From Fidelibacterota bacterium (GTDB lineage Bacteria > Fidelibacterota > UBA8477 > JABMPR01), in contig JAERTJ010000034.1 of assembly GCA_016844945.1 (NCBI GenBank), forward strand, positions 1-38,497: a DNA stretch of 38,497 nt, written 5' to 3'. The notes under the pieces are model-generated. The model did not search any database, had not been told where the DNA came from, and saw only the letters and a list, made by a program, of their open reading frames with translations. Made by a program: the position numbers and the translations under genes. Of the stretch, positions 26,741 to 34,766 are shown in pieces; the stretch's first letter is position 1, and every line of letters begins with the position of its first letter.

Positions 26741-26755
26741 TGGCATAAGAATTGA
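26741..26755 (+). promoter_or_regulatory. sigma54-like motif upstream of mdh
   Basis: TGGCATAAGAATTGA has the TGGCA-N6-TTG layout and spacing of a sigma54 -24/-12 promoter, but position 15 is A instead of C. The same first 10 bases recur upstream of the lipoprotein gene at 35811. It lies 49 bp before the mdh start. It could be another shared promoter element. Confidence 0.3.
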
Positions 26756-26803
26756 ACCTCTGATTATTAATGCAAAATGATAATCCCTTAAAAGGAGTCA
26801 AAA

Positions 26804-27739
26804 ATGAGTAGAAAAAAAATATCCCTGATAGGTGGGGGACAAATTGGTCAAATTTTAGCGCTGATTTCAGCCCAAAAGGAATTGGGTGATGTGGTAATTC
26901 TGGATATCCCTGATTTTGAGGGTTCAGTAAAAGGTAAAGCCCTTGATCTGATGGAACTACGCCCTCTGGAAGGATATGATGTAAATATTACTGGAACCAG
27001 TGATTATGCCGATATCGCAGATTCCGATGTTGTGATTATCACCGCTGGCGTCCCACGAAAACCAGGTATGTCACGTGATGATCTGCTGGGTATCAATTTG
27101 AAAATTATTTCAAATGTAGCTGAAAATGTCAAAAAATATGCTCCTAATGCATTTGTAATAGTCGTATCAAACCCACTTGATGCGATTGTCTATGCCTTCT
27201 ACAAAGTTTCAGGATTCTCTAAGAAGAAAATTATCGGTATGGCCGGTGCTCTAGATTCATCACGCTTCAAAGCATTCATCGCTATGGAGACAGGTTATTC
27301 AACTCAAGATGTTTCCTGCCTGGTTCTTGGCGGGCATGGGGATACCATGGTGCCTCTCACTCGCCTGGCAACAGTAGGTGGTGTACCAGTCACAGAATTG
27401 TTGGATGCCGAAACATTGGCAGCTATCGAAAAAAGGACCCGTATGGCAGGTGGGGAAATTGTAAAACTATTGGGCAATGGCTCAGCATTTTTCAGTCCCG
27501 CTCAATCTGCAATTGAAATGGCAGAATCCTATCTCATGGATAAGAAGCGAATTATCCCAAGTGCAGCGCTTTGTGAAGGTGAATATGATGTAGATGGACT
27601 CTTTATTGGTGTGCCCTGTGTGATTGGTGCCGGTGGTATTGAAAAAGTAATTGAAGTTGAACTCAATGATGATGAGAAAGCCGCTTTAAAAGTGACTGCT
27701 GATCATGTTGCAGGTGTGGTTGCTGAAACCAAACTTTAA
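26804..27739 (+). CDS. mdh: malate dehydrogenase (NAD, LDH-like type)
   Basis: Interconverts malate and oxaloacetate in the TCA cycle. 311 residues. The nucleotide-binding loop is IGGGQIGQ (9-16), with Asp34 in VILDIPD giving NAD preference. The mobile active-site loop is GVPRKPGMSRDDLL with Arg85 (malate-specific; lactate dehydrogenase has Gln) and Arg91. SNPLDAIVY is at 122-130, Arg154 in DSSRFKAF, and the catalytic His178 is in LGGHGDTMVPL. It is preceded by AAAAGGAGTC, a strong ribosome-binding site, and followed by a terminator, so it is probably expressed as a single gene. Confidence 0.97.
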   Translation: MSRKKISLIGGGQIGQILALISAQKELGDVVILDIPDFEGSVKGKALDLMELRPLEGYDVNITGTSDYADIADSDVVIITAGVPRKPGMSRDDLLGINLKIISNVAENVKKYAPNAFVIVVSNPLDAIVYAFYKVSGFSKKKIIGMAGALDSSRFKAFIAMETGYSTQDVSCLVLGGHGDTMVPLTRLATVGGVPVTELLDAETLAAIEKRTRMAGGEIVKLLGNGSAFFSPAQSAIEMAESYLMDKKRIIPSAALCEGEYDVDGLFIGVPCVIGAGGIEKVIEVELNDDEKAALKVTADHVAGVVAETKL

Positions 27740-27757
27740 ATCCGTCGTTACATTTGG

Positions 27758-27790
27758 GAAGGGAGCACAGTTGTGTTCCCTTCTTTATTT
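27758..27790 (+). terminator. rho-independent terminator after mdh
   Basis: GAAGGGAGCAC (27758-27768) pairs with GTGTTCCCTTC (27773-27783), one G-T wobble, around a 4-nt loop, followed by TTTATTT. It starts 18 bp after the mdh stop and lies upstream of the next gene's ribosome-binding site, so that gene needs its own promoter or read-through. Confidence 0.85.
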
Positions 27791-27806
27791 CAGGAGGAGC
27801 CGTTCA

Positions 27807-28979
27807 ATTGTTTCGCTCTTTCTGATGCTCTCAATAGTCTCGTGTTTTCCTGAACGCGAAAATGATAAAAGGAGTTTGAGCCCCAATGCACAGACTCTTG
27901 TTGATACGATTTTCGCGCCCTTTATTGGTGATACACTGATTGATAATCATGTTCACATTCTAGGTTTGGGGAGTTCTGAGAGCGGAATAATCGTTCATTC
28001 TGATGCCCGTTCAATATTTCATCCCATCAAGCTCACACGTTTTAATTACTTCCTGGAAGCCGGTAGCGTGAAAGATGAATCTCTGGCTGACCAACAATAT
28101 TTAAGTTACCTCCTGTCTCAGATGGATGAGTTTCCCGTTCCATTTCGGGTGAGGGGTTTGGCATTGGATCGGTTGTACCTGGAAAGTGGTGAAATAGACT
28201 TAGACCGTTTTGAGATCTATGTTCCCAATGCATATGTCGTGGGCCTGAGTCAAAAGTATCCGGATAATATCCTGCCAGCCATCTCTATTCACCCCTACCG
28301 AGAGGATGCCATAGATGAATTGAAGAAATGGTCTGCACAGGGAGTAAGAGTTGTAAAATGGGTGCCTAATGCTCAGGCTATTGATCCATCATCTGAGTTC
28401 TGTACTCCCTTCTTCGAGGCCATGTCCAGTTTGAATATGATATTGCTAAGTCATGCAGGGACTGAAAATGCTCTAGATTCTCAAGGACGTCAGCATTTGG
28501 GAAACCCCTTGCTCCTCAGGAATGCCCTAGCAAAACAGGTCAAAGTGATTGTCTGCCATTGTAGTACAGCGGGCAAATCTGTAGATATCGAAGATGAAGA
28601 CGGTCGTGTGGTAGAAAACTTTGAGTTATTTATGCGTATGTTTGATGATCCACAATATGAGGGGCTGCTCTATGCTGATATCTCTGCCATGGCATTAATT
28701 AATCAGGTTGGCGATCCACTAAAGACAATGTTAGCTCGGGATGACCTGCACCCTCGATTATTGTATGGAAGTGATTATCCCCTTCCCGCCGTAGAAATTC
28801 TGAACCAGAATTATGCCTTGGGTTTGCTGGGTTACCTGGATGATGATATTATTCCAGCCCTAAATGAAATCCAGGAAAGCAACCCACTGCTTTATAGTTT
28901 TGTCTTAATGAGATCCCTGCAACACCCCGAGACTGGGGCTCGCTTTTCAGAAGATCTTTTCAGGAATCAAATTCCCTGA
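27807..28979 (+). CDS. amidohydrolase_2-like metal-dependent hydrolase, lipoprotein; start damaged or non-canonical
   Basis: About 390 residues. A lipobox SIVSC follows a short hydrophobic stretch, then a metallo-hydrolase barrel: GDTLIDNHVHILGLG (HxH metal motif), AISIHPYREDA, GVRVVKWVPNAQAIDP (Lys), LLSHAGTE (His), KVIVCHCSTAG (His) and LLYGSDYPLP (Asp). All expected metal ligands are present, so it is probably active; the substrate is unknown. AGGAGGAG (27792-27799) points to a start at ATT 27807 or TTG 27808. ATT is in frame but rare; TTG is out of frame and hits a stop after five codons. One extra T in the TTT at 27819-27821 would give a normal lipoprotein leader, MFRSFLMLSIVSC. The open frame itself extends back into mdh, but that part lies before the terminator. 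Confidence 0.78.
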   Translation: MVSLFLMLSIVSCFPERENDKRSLSPNAQTLVDTIFAPFIGDTLIDNHVHILGLGSSESGIIVHSDARSIFHPIKLTRFNYFLEAGSVKDESLADQQYLSYLLSQMDEFPVPFRVRGLALDRLYLESGEIDLDRFEIYVPNAYVVGLSQKYPDNILPAISIHPYREDAIDELKKWSAQGVRVVKWVPNAQAIDPSSEFCTPFFEAMSSLNMILLSHAGTENALDSQGRQHLGNPLLLRNALAKQVKVIVCHCSTAGKSVDIEDEDGRVVENFELFMRMFDDPQYEGLLYADISAMALINQVGDPLKTMLARDDLHPRLLYGSDYPLPAVEILNQNYALGLLGYLDDDIIPALNEIQESNPLLYSFVLMRSLQHPETGARFSEDLFRNQIP

Positions 28980-29378
28980 TTAACCCTCAACAATCTTGAG
29001 CATGACTTTGCGCTGTCTGGGTCCATCAAACTCACAAAAATAGATACCCTGCCATATGCCTAATTGCAGACGTCCTTGCTCAATAATCACCTGTGTAGAA
29101 TTCCCCATGAGTGAAGCTTTCATGTGGGCTGCTGTATTTCCCTCTGCATGTCTGTAATCTGGATGATCCCAGGGAACTAAACGGTCCAGGATGTTGGTTA
29201 AATCCCGGGTGACATCAGGGTCAGCATTTTCATTAATGGTTATTCCCGCCGTCGTATGAGATACGAAAACGGTGACAATACCAGATTTGATTCCGCTCTC
29301 CGAAACAGCCTGCTGTACCAGACCTGAAATGTTTACAAATTGACTATGCTTGTCTGTGGATAAGTTTTTGGTAATCAT
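28980..29378 (-). CDS. yjbQ: YjbQ family (UPF0047) protein
   Basis: 132 residues, the full family length. The family signatures are all present: VFVSHTTAGITINENADPDV (37-56), PWDHPDYRHAEGNTAAHM and a C-terminal GIWQGIYFCEFDGPRQRKV. The fold is a small trimeric β-protein with clustered His/Asp/Glu. Members show weak thiamine-phosphate synthase activity in E. coli, and the physiological role is unsettled. GGGGAG precedes the ATG. The gene abuts the stop of the convergent lipoprotein gene with no spacer and is followed upstream on the same strand by the DUF1460 gene (24 bp gap). Confidence 0.95.
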   Translation of the reverse strand: MITKNLSTDKHSQFVNISGLVQQAVSESGIKSGIVTVFVSHTTAGITINENADPDVTRDLTNILDRLVPWDHPDYRHAEGNTAAHMKASLMGNSTQVIIEQGRLQLGIWQGIYFCEFDGPRQRKVMLKIVEG

Positions 29379-29402
29379 GATTTCACTCCCCGATCTTCAG
29401 GT

Positions 29403-30248
29403 TTACGCTTGTTCTTTGAATGCAAATATCATGATACCTCCAAAAAAGGCACCATCCTCTGGAAAGTAGTATTCGAGGAAATCAAGTTTCACAGTTTCAC
29501 CAGCACTCTGGGAGGCGTGAAGCACATACTTTCCGTCAATGATCATCCCTTCATGCCCCATGACAATTCCCATTTTGAAATATTTTGGTTTTACAAAGGT
29601 AACTCCAACGATGGCAGGCAATTTAGCCAGCAAGTCGGCAGTGATTTTCTCGTTTGGAATATAGTATGCCGTCAGGTTTCGTTCCCAGCCTAGGTCAAGA
29701 AATGCCTCACCATCTGCTTTGCGATTCAGGGTTATATTGACTGAATCAAGGGCAGATCTTGGGAGTAGGGTCTGGGTGATATCAACTGTATTTGGATTCA
29801 TGGTAATTCTATCTACCGTATAGTGCCAGCGTGAGGTATATGTGGGAGATTTAACACCGTTAGAATCTGGCTTATAATGAATATCGATCATATTTGCGTG
29901 AGCCTCATCCCAGCTATTGCTTTTGGCTGCAGCTAGAGTTGTAAGGTTATGTCCCGTACAGTCGGACACATCATAACGAATGATGGGGTCTGGGTCCGGT
30001 TCGACCTCCTCACCGAGTTTAAAGATTTCATAAGGGGTACCGACACGCCATAAAGCGATATACTTTAACCGGGTCTGGAATTCTGGAAATCGTTCTTGAA
30101 ACAAAGGTAAGGTATGATCCAGTTGATCCTGTGTCAGCGTCCATGGTGGTGGAAGTTCAGCGAGCCATTCATCATTACTTAATGTCTCCTGACAACTCAT
30201 CAGGCTAAAAAAAAGTATGAAGGTGACCGTCATTTGTAGCGTTTTCAT
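29403..30248 (-). CDS. lipoprotein with DUF1460 (NlpC/P60-like amidase) domain
   Basis: 281 residues. A lipobox SLMSC places the lipidated residue at Cys19. The domain matches DUF1460, a papain-like fold whose structurally studied Bacteroides member is an N-acetylmuramoyl-L-alanine amidase-like enzyme. Candidate catalytic residues are Cys97 in YDVSDCTGHNL, with His232 in MGHEGMIIDGK and His244 in YVLHASQSAG. SRWHYTVDRI (139-148) is also conserved in the family. It should act on cell-wall peptides from an outer-membrane or periplasmic anchor. The start overlaps the stop of the GNAT gene (ATGA) with GGAGGAG upstream, so the pair is coupled. Confidence 0.83.
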   Translation of the reverse strand: MKTLQMTVTFILFFSLMSCQETLSNDEWLAELPPPWTLTQDQLDHTLPLFQERFPEFQTRLKYIALWRVGTPYEIFKLGEEVEPDPDPIIRYDVSDCTGHNLTTLAAAKSNSWDEAHANMIDIHYKPDSNGVKSPTYTSRWHYTVDRITMNPNTVDITQTLLPRSALDSVNITLNRKADGEAFLDLGWERNLTAYYIPNEKITADLLAKLPAIVGVTFVKPKYFKMGIVMGHEGMIIDGKYVLHASQSAGETVKLDFLEYYFPEDGAFFGGIMIFAFKEQA

Positions 30249-30775
30249 TTCTTGTTCTCCTCCCTGGGTGCGCTAATGCCAAAGAGCATGAGCTCCTCAT
30301 CATCCCCCGGTAAATTAATTGTGCTTTCATATTTCAGACCCAACTTCTTGATTAAATGAATGGATCTGTGATTTTCAGCTAAAACGATGGCAACAATATG
30401 TTCAAGCTTGTGCACTGAGAAACCATAGTTTAAAACAGCTTGAGCCGCCTCAAAAGCGTATCCATGACCTTCGAATTTCTCCAGGAGGGAGTACCCGATA
30501 TCCACATGATCAAGACCCTCCCTTCGGATCAATCCACAATTACCAACCCGCATATTGTCTTCACGACGTTCGATAACATAAAACCCAAAACCAAACTTAT
30601 CGTAAGCGGGTATAACCTTTTCAATAAGATATTCACTGGCTGACTCAAGGGTATCAACTCCGCGATCACCAATAAATCTTTTCCAGTTTGGGGTGTTTAG
30701 AAGCTCCAGAATAAAATCATTATCATCTGGTGTCATTCGGCGTAGATATAATCTCTCAGTATTAATGAGGATCAT
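30245..30775 (-). CDS. GNAT family N-acetyltransferase
   Basis: 176 residues of the RimJ/RimL type. It opens with LINTERLYLRRMTPDDNDF. The acetyl-CoA region is DIGYSLLEKFEGHGYAFEAA, and the closing motif is ENHRSIHLIKKLGLKYEST. It is similar in size and layout to the protein at 8710-9243 but clearly diverged, so not a recent duplicate. It is the first gene of a coupled pair with the DUF1460 lipoprotein, which hints at a shared condition rather than a shared reaction. No ribosome-binding site is obvious before the ATG. The substrate is unknown. Confidence 0.9.
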   Translation of the reverse strand: MILINTERLYLRRMTPDDNDFILELLNTPNWKRFIGDRGVDTLESASEYLIEKVIPAYDKFGFGFYVIERREDNMRVGNCGLIRREGLDHVDIGYSLLEKFEGHGYAFEAAQAVLNYGFSVHKLEHIVAIVLAENHRSIHLIKKLGLKYESTINLPGDDEELMLFGISAPREENKK

Positions 30776-30817
30776 TTGAGGACAAACAGGAACAAAGTCA
30801 ATATTCCTTATGGATGA

Positions 30818-31648
30818 TTACCAATCGACCAGGACCTGATTATAGTAATCATTGTGATCTTCATCGATTCTCATGAGTCTTTGTAAAAAGGATAGTTCAC
30901 CAACTTCATAGATAAAGTCAGCCAATTCCTTATGCTTTGCGTTGAGGAAATTCTGGGTAAAAATACGGGAGTCCTGTTGCCTCTTGCTTTGCTCCAGATT
31001 GCGCATAAAAGCTTCCAAAGTCTGGCGTGCCAGATCCTTACTACCTGAATCCCATTGGTCAATTGCTTCATAATAACCGAATTTCATCTTACGGAAATTT
31101 TGACTTCTACTTATCTTTTCGATATCCTCGAGGCGATCTTTCCATCCCAGGGAATAGGAATCTCCTGTACCCATGCGAGCGACTTGTCGGGCTTCAGTAT
31201 AAAGCTGACTTCCACCAAACTCATTCCAGGTATCTAGATCTCCCCCCAAAATGGTGAGGACCCAGTAGTCTATAAATGAAGTGATCGAAATTGTAGTTCT
31301 TGATCGGGTAAGTGCATCACCTTGATTAAAAGCGAACTGCCAACTTTTGTCAAAATATTTCTGATCATCCCCATTACCCCAGAAAGCTTTTCCAGTATAG
31401 ACATGTTGAGACCCGGATTCAGAATACCCGTCCAAATAAATGGTTGCCTGTATAACAAAATCAGTCGGTAATTCCTCAAAGGTCCACTCAGTATTTTCGA
31501 TGTAATATTTAATATCATAGGCCAGCTGTGAAACGGCTTGCCGGGGAACATCGTCCAGATTTTTCATGTCCAATTTAATTTCTGCAATTACATCCTGAGC
31601 AGAAAGACTCACTGTCCAAAGCAGGCAAAAAATTATAATCTTTTTCAT
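30818..31648 (-). CDS. DUF4835 family exported protein
   Basis: 276 residues with a signal peptide (1-17, LSA|QD). The pattern (an early region with ENTEWTFEELPTDFVIQATIYL, then FAFNQGDALTRSRTTISIT, IDYWVLTILGGDLDTWNEFGG, TEARQVARMGTGDSYSLGW and a helical C-terminus) agrees with DUF4835, a periplasmic or outer-membrane-associated family of unknown function from Bacteroidota-type genomes. The family assignment is from memory of its shape and moderately secure. It is followed after 42 bp by the GNAT gene on the same strand. The 191-bp region upstream is shared with the divergent histidine kinase. Confidence 0.7.
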   Translation of the reverse strand: MKKIIIFCLLWTVSLSAQDVIAEIKLDMKNLDDVPRQAVSQLAYDIKYYIENTEWTFEELPTDFVIQATIYLDGYSESGSQHVYTGKAFWGNGDDQKYFDKSWQFAFNQGDALTRSRTTISITSFIDYWVLTILGGDLDTWNEFGGSQLYTEARQVARMGTGDSYSLGWKDRLEDIEKISRSQNFRKMKFGYYEAIDQWDSGSKDLARQTLEAFMRNLEQSKRQQDSRIFTQNFLNAKHKELADFIYEVGELSFLQRLMRIDEDHNDYYNQVLVDW

Positions 31649-31735
31649 AGGTATGTAAATATATCAATCGGGGATTTGTTTCCAAATCAATATGCTGGAA
31701 ATGCAGAATGTTTCGGATAATAGTGTAGCAACAAA

Positions 31736-31764
31736 TTGACACTTCATTGTATATTAATTAGATT
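31736..31764 (+). promoter_or_regulatory. promoter of the sensor kinase operon
   Basis: A perfect TTGACA (31736-31741), a 17-bp spacer and TAGATT (31759-31764, 4 of 6 to consensus) lie about 75 bp before the kinase start. This is the best sigma70-type promoter seen in the window. Confidence 0.6.
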
Positions 31765-31766
31765 AC

Positions 31767-31799
31767 CACTGTTTCTGAATTAAACCGATTCAAACAGTG
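31767..31799. promoter_or_regulatory. inverted repeat after the kinase promoter (candidate operator)
   Basis: CACTGTTT (31767-31774) and AAACAGTG (31792-31799) are perfect 8-bp arms separated by 17 bp. They cover the expected transcription start region, a usual position for a repressor site or a leader hairpin. Confidence 0.45.
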
Positions 31800-31839
31800 A
31801 CTACGGCAAAAGTATTTTTTAAAACATAGTGGAGAAGCC

Positions 31840-34023
31840 TTGATTAAAAAAGTACACGTCAGATTGCTTGTGATATGTTTGTTTTCCCTCCTCGTAACTG
31901 GGTTGACTGCTTCAGAATCAACAGAGATTGATAGCCTTAAGAGAATTCTTCGAAGTACCACCGAAGGTGAGACTGTTGATCTCATGAATCAACTATCAGA
32001 AGCTCACGCAGGAACAGAATGGGGGAAGAGTCAACGATATGCTAACCTTGCTCTTGATCTGGCAACTTCACTTCAGGATCAATATGGCCAGGCTGTAGCA
32101 CACACAAACCTTACGTTGTACTACATACAGGAAGAGAATTATCGGGACGCACTGGACCATGCTACACTGGCTCTAAATATTTTTGAATCACTCTCAGATG
32201 ACTATCAAATCGCCATGACCTTGCGGACGATTGGGACAACCTATAGTCTTCTTAATCAGAGTGATCAAAGTCTGGATTATTTTTTAAGAGCTTTGATGAT
32301 ATTTGAGGATATTGAAAAGGAAGAAGAGATCGCTGCTACTGTTACGGTTATTGGTGATGTCTTCTCTCAGTGGGGACAAACTGAAAAAGCACTCCGCTTT
32401 TTCGAGAGAGCTCTCAGTATACATGAAAGTCGAAATGATTTTGAGGGTGTGCTCGTCAGCGAGAATCGCCTGGCTCAATCCCTGATGACACTACGTCGGT
32501 TTGATGAAGCAACAGAGCACCTGCAGAGAGCGTTGGTCATAGCTGATGAGAACTCTGCTTTCATTCTTCTGGCAAATCTTTATACCAGCCTGGGTGAGTT
32601 GTCCTATCACCAGTTCCAATTAAACACTGCTCAAAAATATTTTCTCGATGCGTTAGATATGAAGCGTACAACTGGGGACCCCGGGGAAATTGCTGTTGCA
32701 CTCAGTGATGTTGCTCGAGTTTACCAGGAGGCAGGGGATACACCGAAGAGTATTTTCTATTATGAACAGGGACAGGAACTGGCTGCATCTGCCAATGAAG
32801 ATGCCATTTCATCTGAAATTTATCTGCAAATGGGTGAATTGTACATGCAGGAGGGGAACCAGGTTCGGGCTATTGAATCCATGTTAGCTGGCTTAAATAT
32901 CGCCCAGAAGATTCAGGATTTGCTCACCATTGAGAGAGCGAATCATTTACTGACGGCAGCCTATTCCAGATTTGGTCAAGCGGGTAAAGCTCTGATCTAT
33001 CAAAAAGCCTTACAGCTGACTCGAGACGAGATAAATCGTCAGCAAAGTAATCGACGTGTGGCAGAGCTTGAAATTCGCTATGAATTGGATAAACGCGATC
33101 GTGAACTTGATGAACTTAAAGGTGCCGCCTTTATAAAAGAGATTGAATACAAACGACAGTTCACAGTAATGTGGGTTGTGTTTGCCTTTTCATTGGCCAT
33201 GATGATTCTCATACTGGCATTTGTCTATTACCGGAGTCGTCTCATCCGCAAGACCGAGCATGAGAAAATGGAACAGGCGATGCGTATCAAAGCTGATTTT
33301 ACTGCGATGCTTGTACATGATTTGAAGAGCCCACTTACTTCTGTGTTTGGATTTGCCGAGCTGCTAAAAATGGGTGAAAAACCATATGAGCGGATTCGCG
33401 AGATTGCAATTACCATAAGAAAAACCAGTCAGAAAATGCTCCAGCTTGTGAACGAGATGTTGGATCTTTCCAAATTTGAAGCGGGTAAAATGGTATTGAA
33501 TAAAACTCAAGTTGCCATCAAACCCATTATAGGTACTTCCATTGAACTGTTGGGACCTGTTGCCAGCCAACGGAATACAGAAGTAACCTTTTCAGCCGAG
33601 GATGGCTTGCCTCCCTGCCATTGTGATGCCCTTAAGATTGAGCAGGTTATCACCAACTTTATTGGAAATGCCATTGAGCATACGCCAAAGGGAACAAAAA
33701 TCGAAGTTGGTTTGCAGAAACTTCAAATAGCAGGTGAATCCTTCCTCTATTTTAGTGTGACTGATGATGGTCCTGGAGTTGCTCCAGACCAGCAACACAA
33801 AATTTTTGATAAATATGCACAACTTAGCTCAAGGAAAACTGCAAAAGGTCTGGGCTCTGGTCTTGGACTTGCAGTCTCCCAGATGACCATCGAACAACAC
33901 GGTGGCGAAGTTGGGTATCGAGATGCTAAGCCCAAGGGTAGTATTTTTTATTTTCAGATTCCGTTGAAGAGTCAAGATACACCGGCAGCCCAACCGTCTA
34001 ACGGTATACAGGCTCGAGCCTGA
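31840..34023 (+). CDS. TPR-containing sensor histidine kinase
   Basis: 727 residues from a TTG start with GGAGAAG just upstream. The architecture is a signal peptide or N-terminal anchor (1-25), a periplasmic array of TPR repeats (about 40-400, for example YFLRALMIFEDIEKEEEIA and ALRFFERALSIHESRNDFEG), a coiled coil, one membrane segment (about 441-465, FTVMWVVFAFSLAMMILILAF), then a HisKA domain with phospho-acceptor His493 in MLVHDLKSPLTS and a HATPase domain: N box VITNFIGNAIEHTP, G1 VTDDGPGVAP, G2 GLGSGLGLAVSQ. All catalytic boxes are intact. No response regulator is nearby, so it is an orphan kinase. Its closest neighbours are murein amidase and glutamate racemase genes, suggesting cell-wall-related signalling. 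Confidence 0.94.
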   Translation: MIKKVHVRLLVICLFSLLVTGLTASESTEIDSLKRILRSTTEGETVDLMNQLSEAHAGTEWGKSQRYANLALDLATSLQDQYGQAVAHTNLTLYYIQEENYRDALDHATLALNIFESLSDDYQIAMTLRTIGTTYSLLNQSDQSLDYFLRALMIFEDIEKEEEIAATVTVIGDVFSQWGQTEKALRFFERALSIHESRNDFEGVLVSENRLAQSLMTLRRFDEATEHLQRALVIADENSAFILLANLYTSLGELSYHQFQLNTAQKYFLDALDMKRTTGDPGEIAVALSDVARVYQEAGDTPKSIFYYEQGQELAASANEDAISSEIYLQMGELYMQEGNQVRAIESMLAGLNIAQKIQDLLTIERANHLLTAAYSRFGQAGKALIYQKALQLTRDEINRQQSNRRVAELEIRYELDKRDRELDELKGAAFIKEIEYKRQFTVMWVVFAFSLAMMILILAFVYYRSRLIRKTEHEKMEQAMRIKADFTAMLVHDLKSPLTSVFGFAELLKMGEKPYERIREIAITIRKTSQKMLQLVNEMLDLSKFEAGKMVLNKTQVAIKPIIGTSIELLGPVASQRNTEVTFSAEDGLPPCHCDALKIEQVITNFIGNAIEHTPKGTKIEVGLQKLQIAGESFLYFSVTDDGPGVAPDQQHKIFDKYAQLSSRKTAKGLGSGLGLAVSQMTIEQHGGEVGYRDAKPKGSIFYFQIPLKSQDTPAAQPSNGIQARA

Positions 34024-34047
34024 TTTAAAGGTACAATTCCATCCCTT

Positions 34048-34758
34048 ATGACTCGTTCAATTTCCGAGTACGGTCCCATGCATCATAAAACTCGACAGTT
34101 TGGCAAAACTGAAAATGGTTGGCCGCTTGAGATATATGAGCCCTCTGGATTAGCCCCAAAAATTCTAATTATGGGATCCATTCATGGTGATGAAAGCCTG
34201 TCCACAGTCCTGCTCTCTGAAGCGCTTCGCTCGATTTCCCCATCAGATTTAAAATCAGCCGTGATTCTTTCAGCAAATCCAGATGGTATTCTTGCAGGGA
34301 CACGCTGTAACGGCAGGGGTGTAGATTTGAATCGAAATTACCCCACCTCAAACTGGGAAGCGACCCCAGTATACTACCGCAATCGTCCAGACGATCCCCA
34401 GAATATTGCCTTGAGTCCAGGGCGCAGCGGAGGTTCGGAAACGGAAACCCGAGCAATCATGGAGCTCATAGATGCTCTCCAACCACAGCTGATTGTATCG
34501 CTACATGGATTTCTCGCCTGTATTGATGACCCTGACTCCTCATCCATTGCCAATGACATCGCTCTGAGAACTGATATGGAAATGGTTCCCGATGTTGGGT
34601 ATGCAACTCCTGGCTCATTTGGTTCGTGGTGTAAGGAACACAACATCCCAATTATTACCTACGAACTCCCTTCCACTGATATTCTTAAGATGAAAGAAAA
34701 GCATCTTCCTGTTCTAACTGATTTGCTTACCGGTCATTACGAACACAAGTTAAGCTGA
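34048..34758 (+). CDS. M14 family carboxypeptidase, MpaA-like murein peptide amidase
   Basis: 236 residues without a signal peptide. The zinc site is His46 and Glu49 in GSIHGDES, plus His153 in VSLHGFLACID. The substrate-binding Arg is Arg96 in GVDLNRNYPTSNW, and the catalytic Glu206 is in IITYELPSTD. Compact size and the DLNRNYPT motif match MpaA, which cuts the D-Glu-meso-DAP bond of recycled murein tripeptide in the cytoplasm. An alternative start is ATG 34078; neither has a good ribosome-binding site. It begins 24 bp after the kinase stop and is 8 bp before a glutamate racemase-like gene, consistent with a murein-peptide recycling pathway. Confidence 0.88.
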   Translation: MTRSISEYGPMHHKTRQFGKTENGWPLEIYEPSGLAPKILIMGSIHGDESLSTVLLSEALRSISPSDLKSAVILSANPDGILAGTRCNGRGVDLNRNYPTSNWEATPVYYRNRPDDPQNIALSPGRSGGSETETRAIMELIDALQPQLIVSLHGFLACIDDPDSSSIANDIALRTDMEMVPDVGYATPGSFGSWCKEHNIPIITYELPSTDILKMKEKHLPVLTDLLTGHYEHKLS

Positions 34759-34766
34759 GTTTACAA

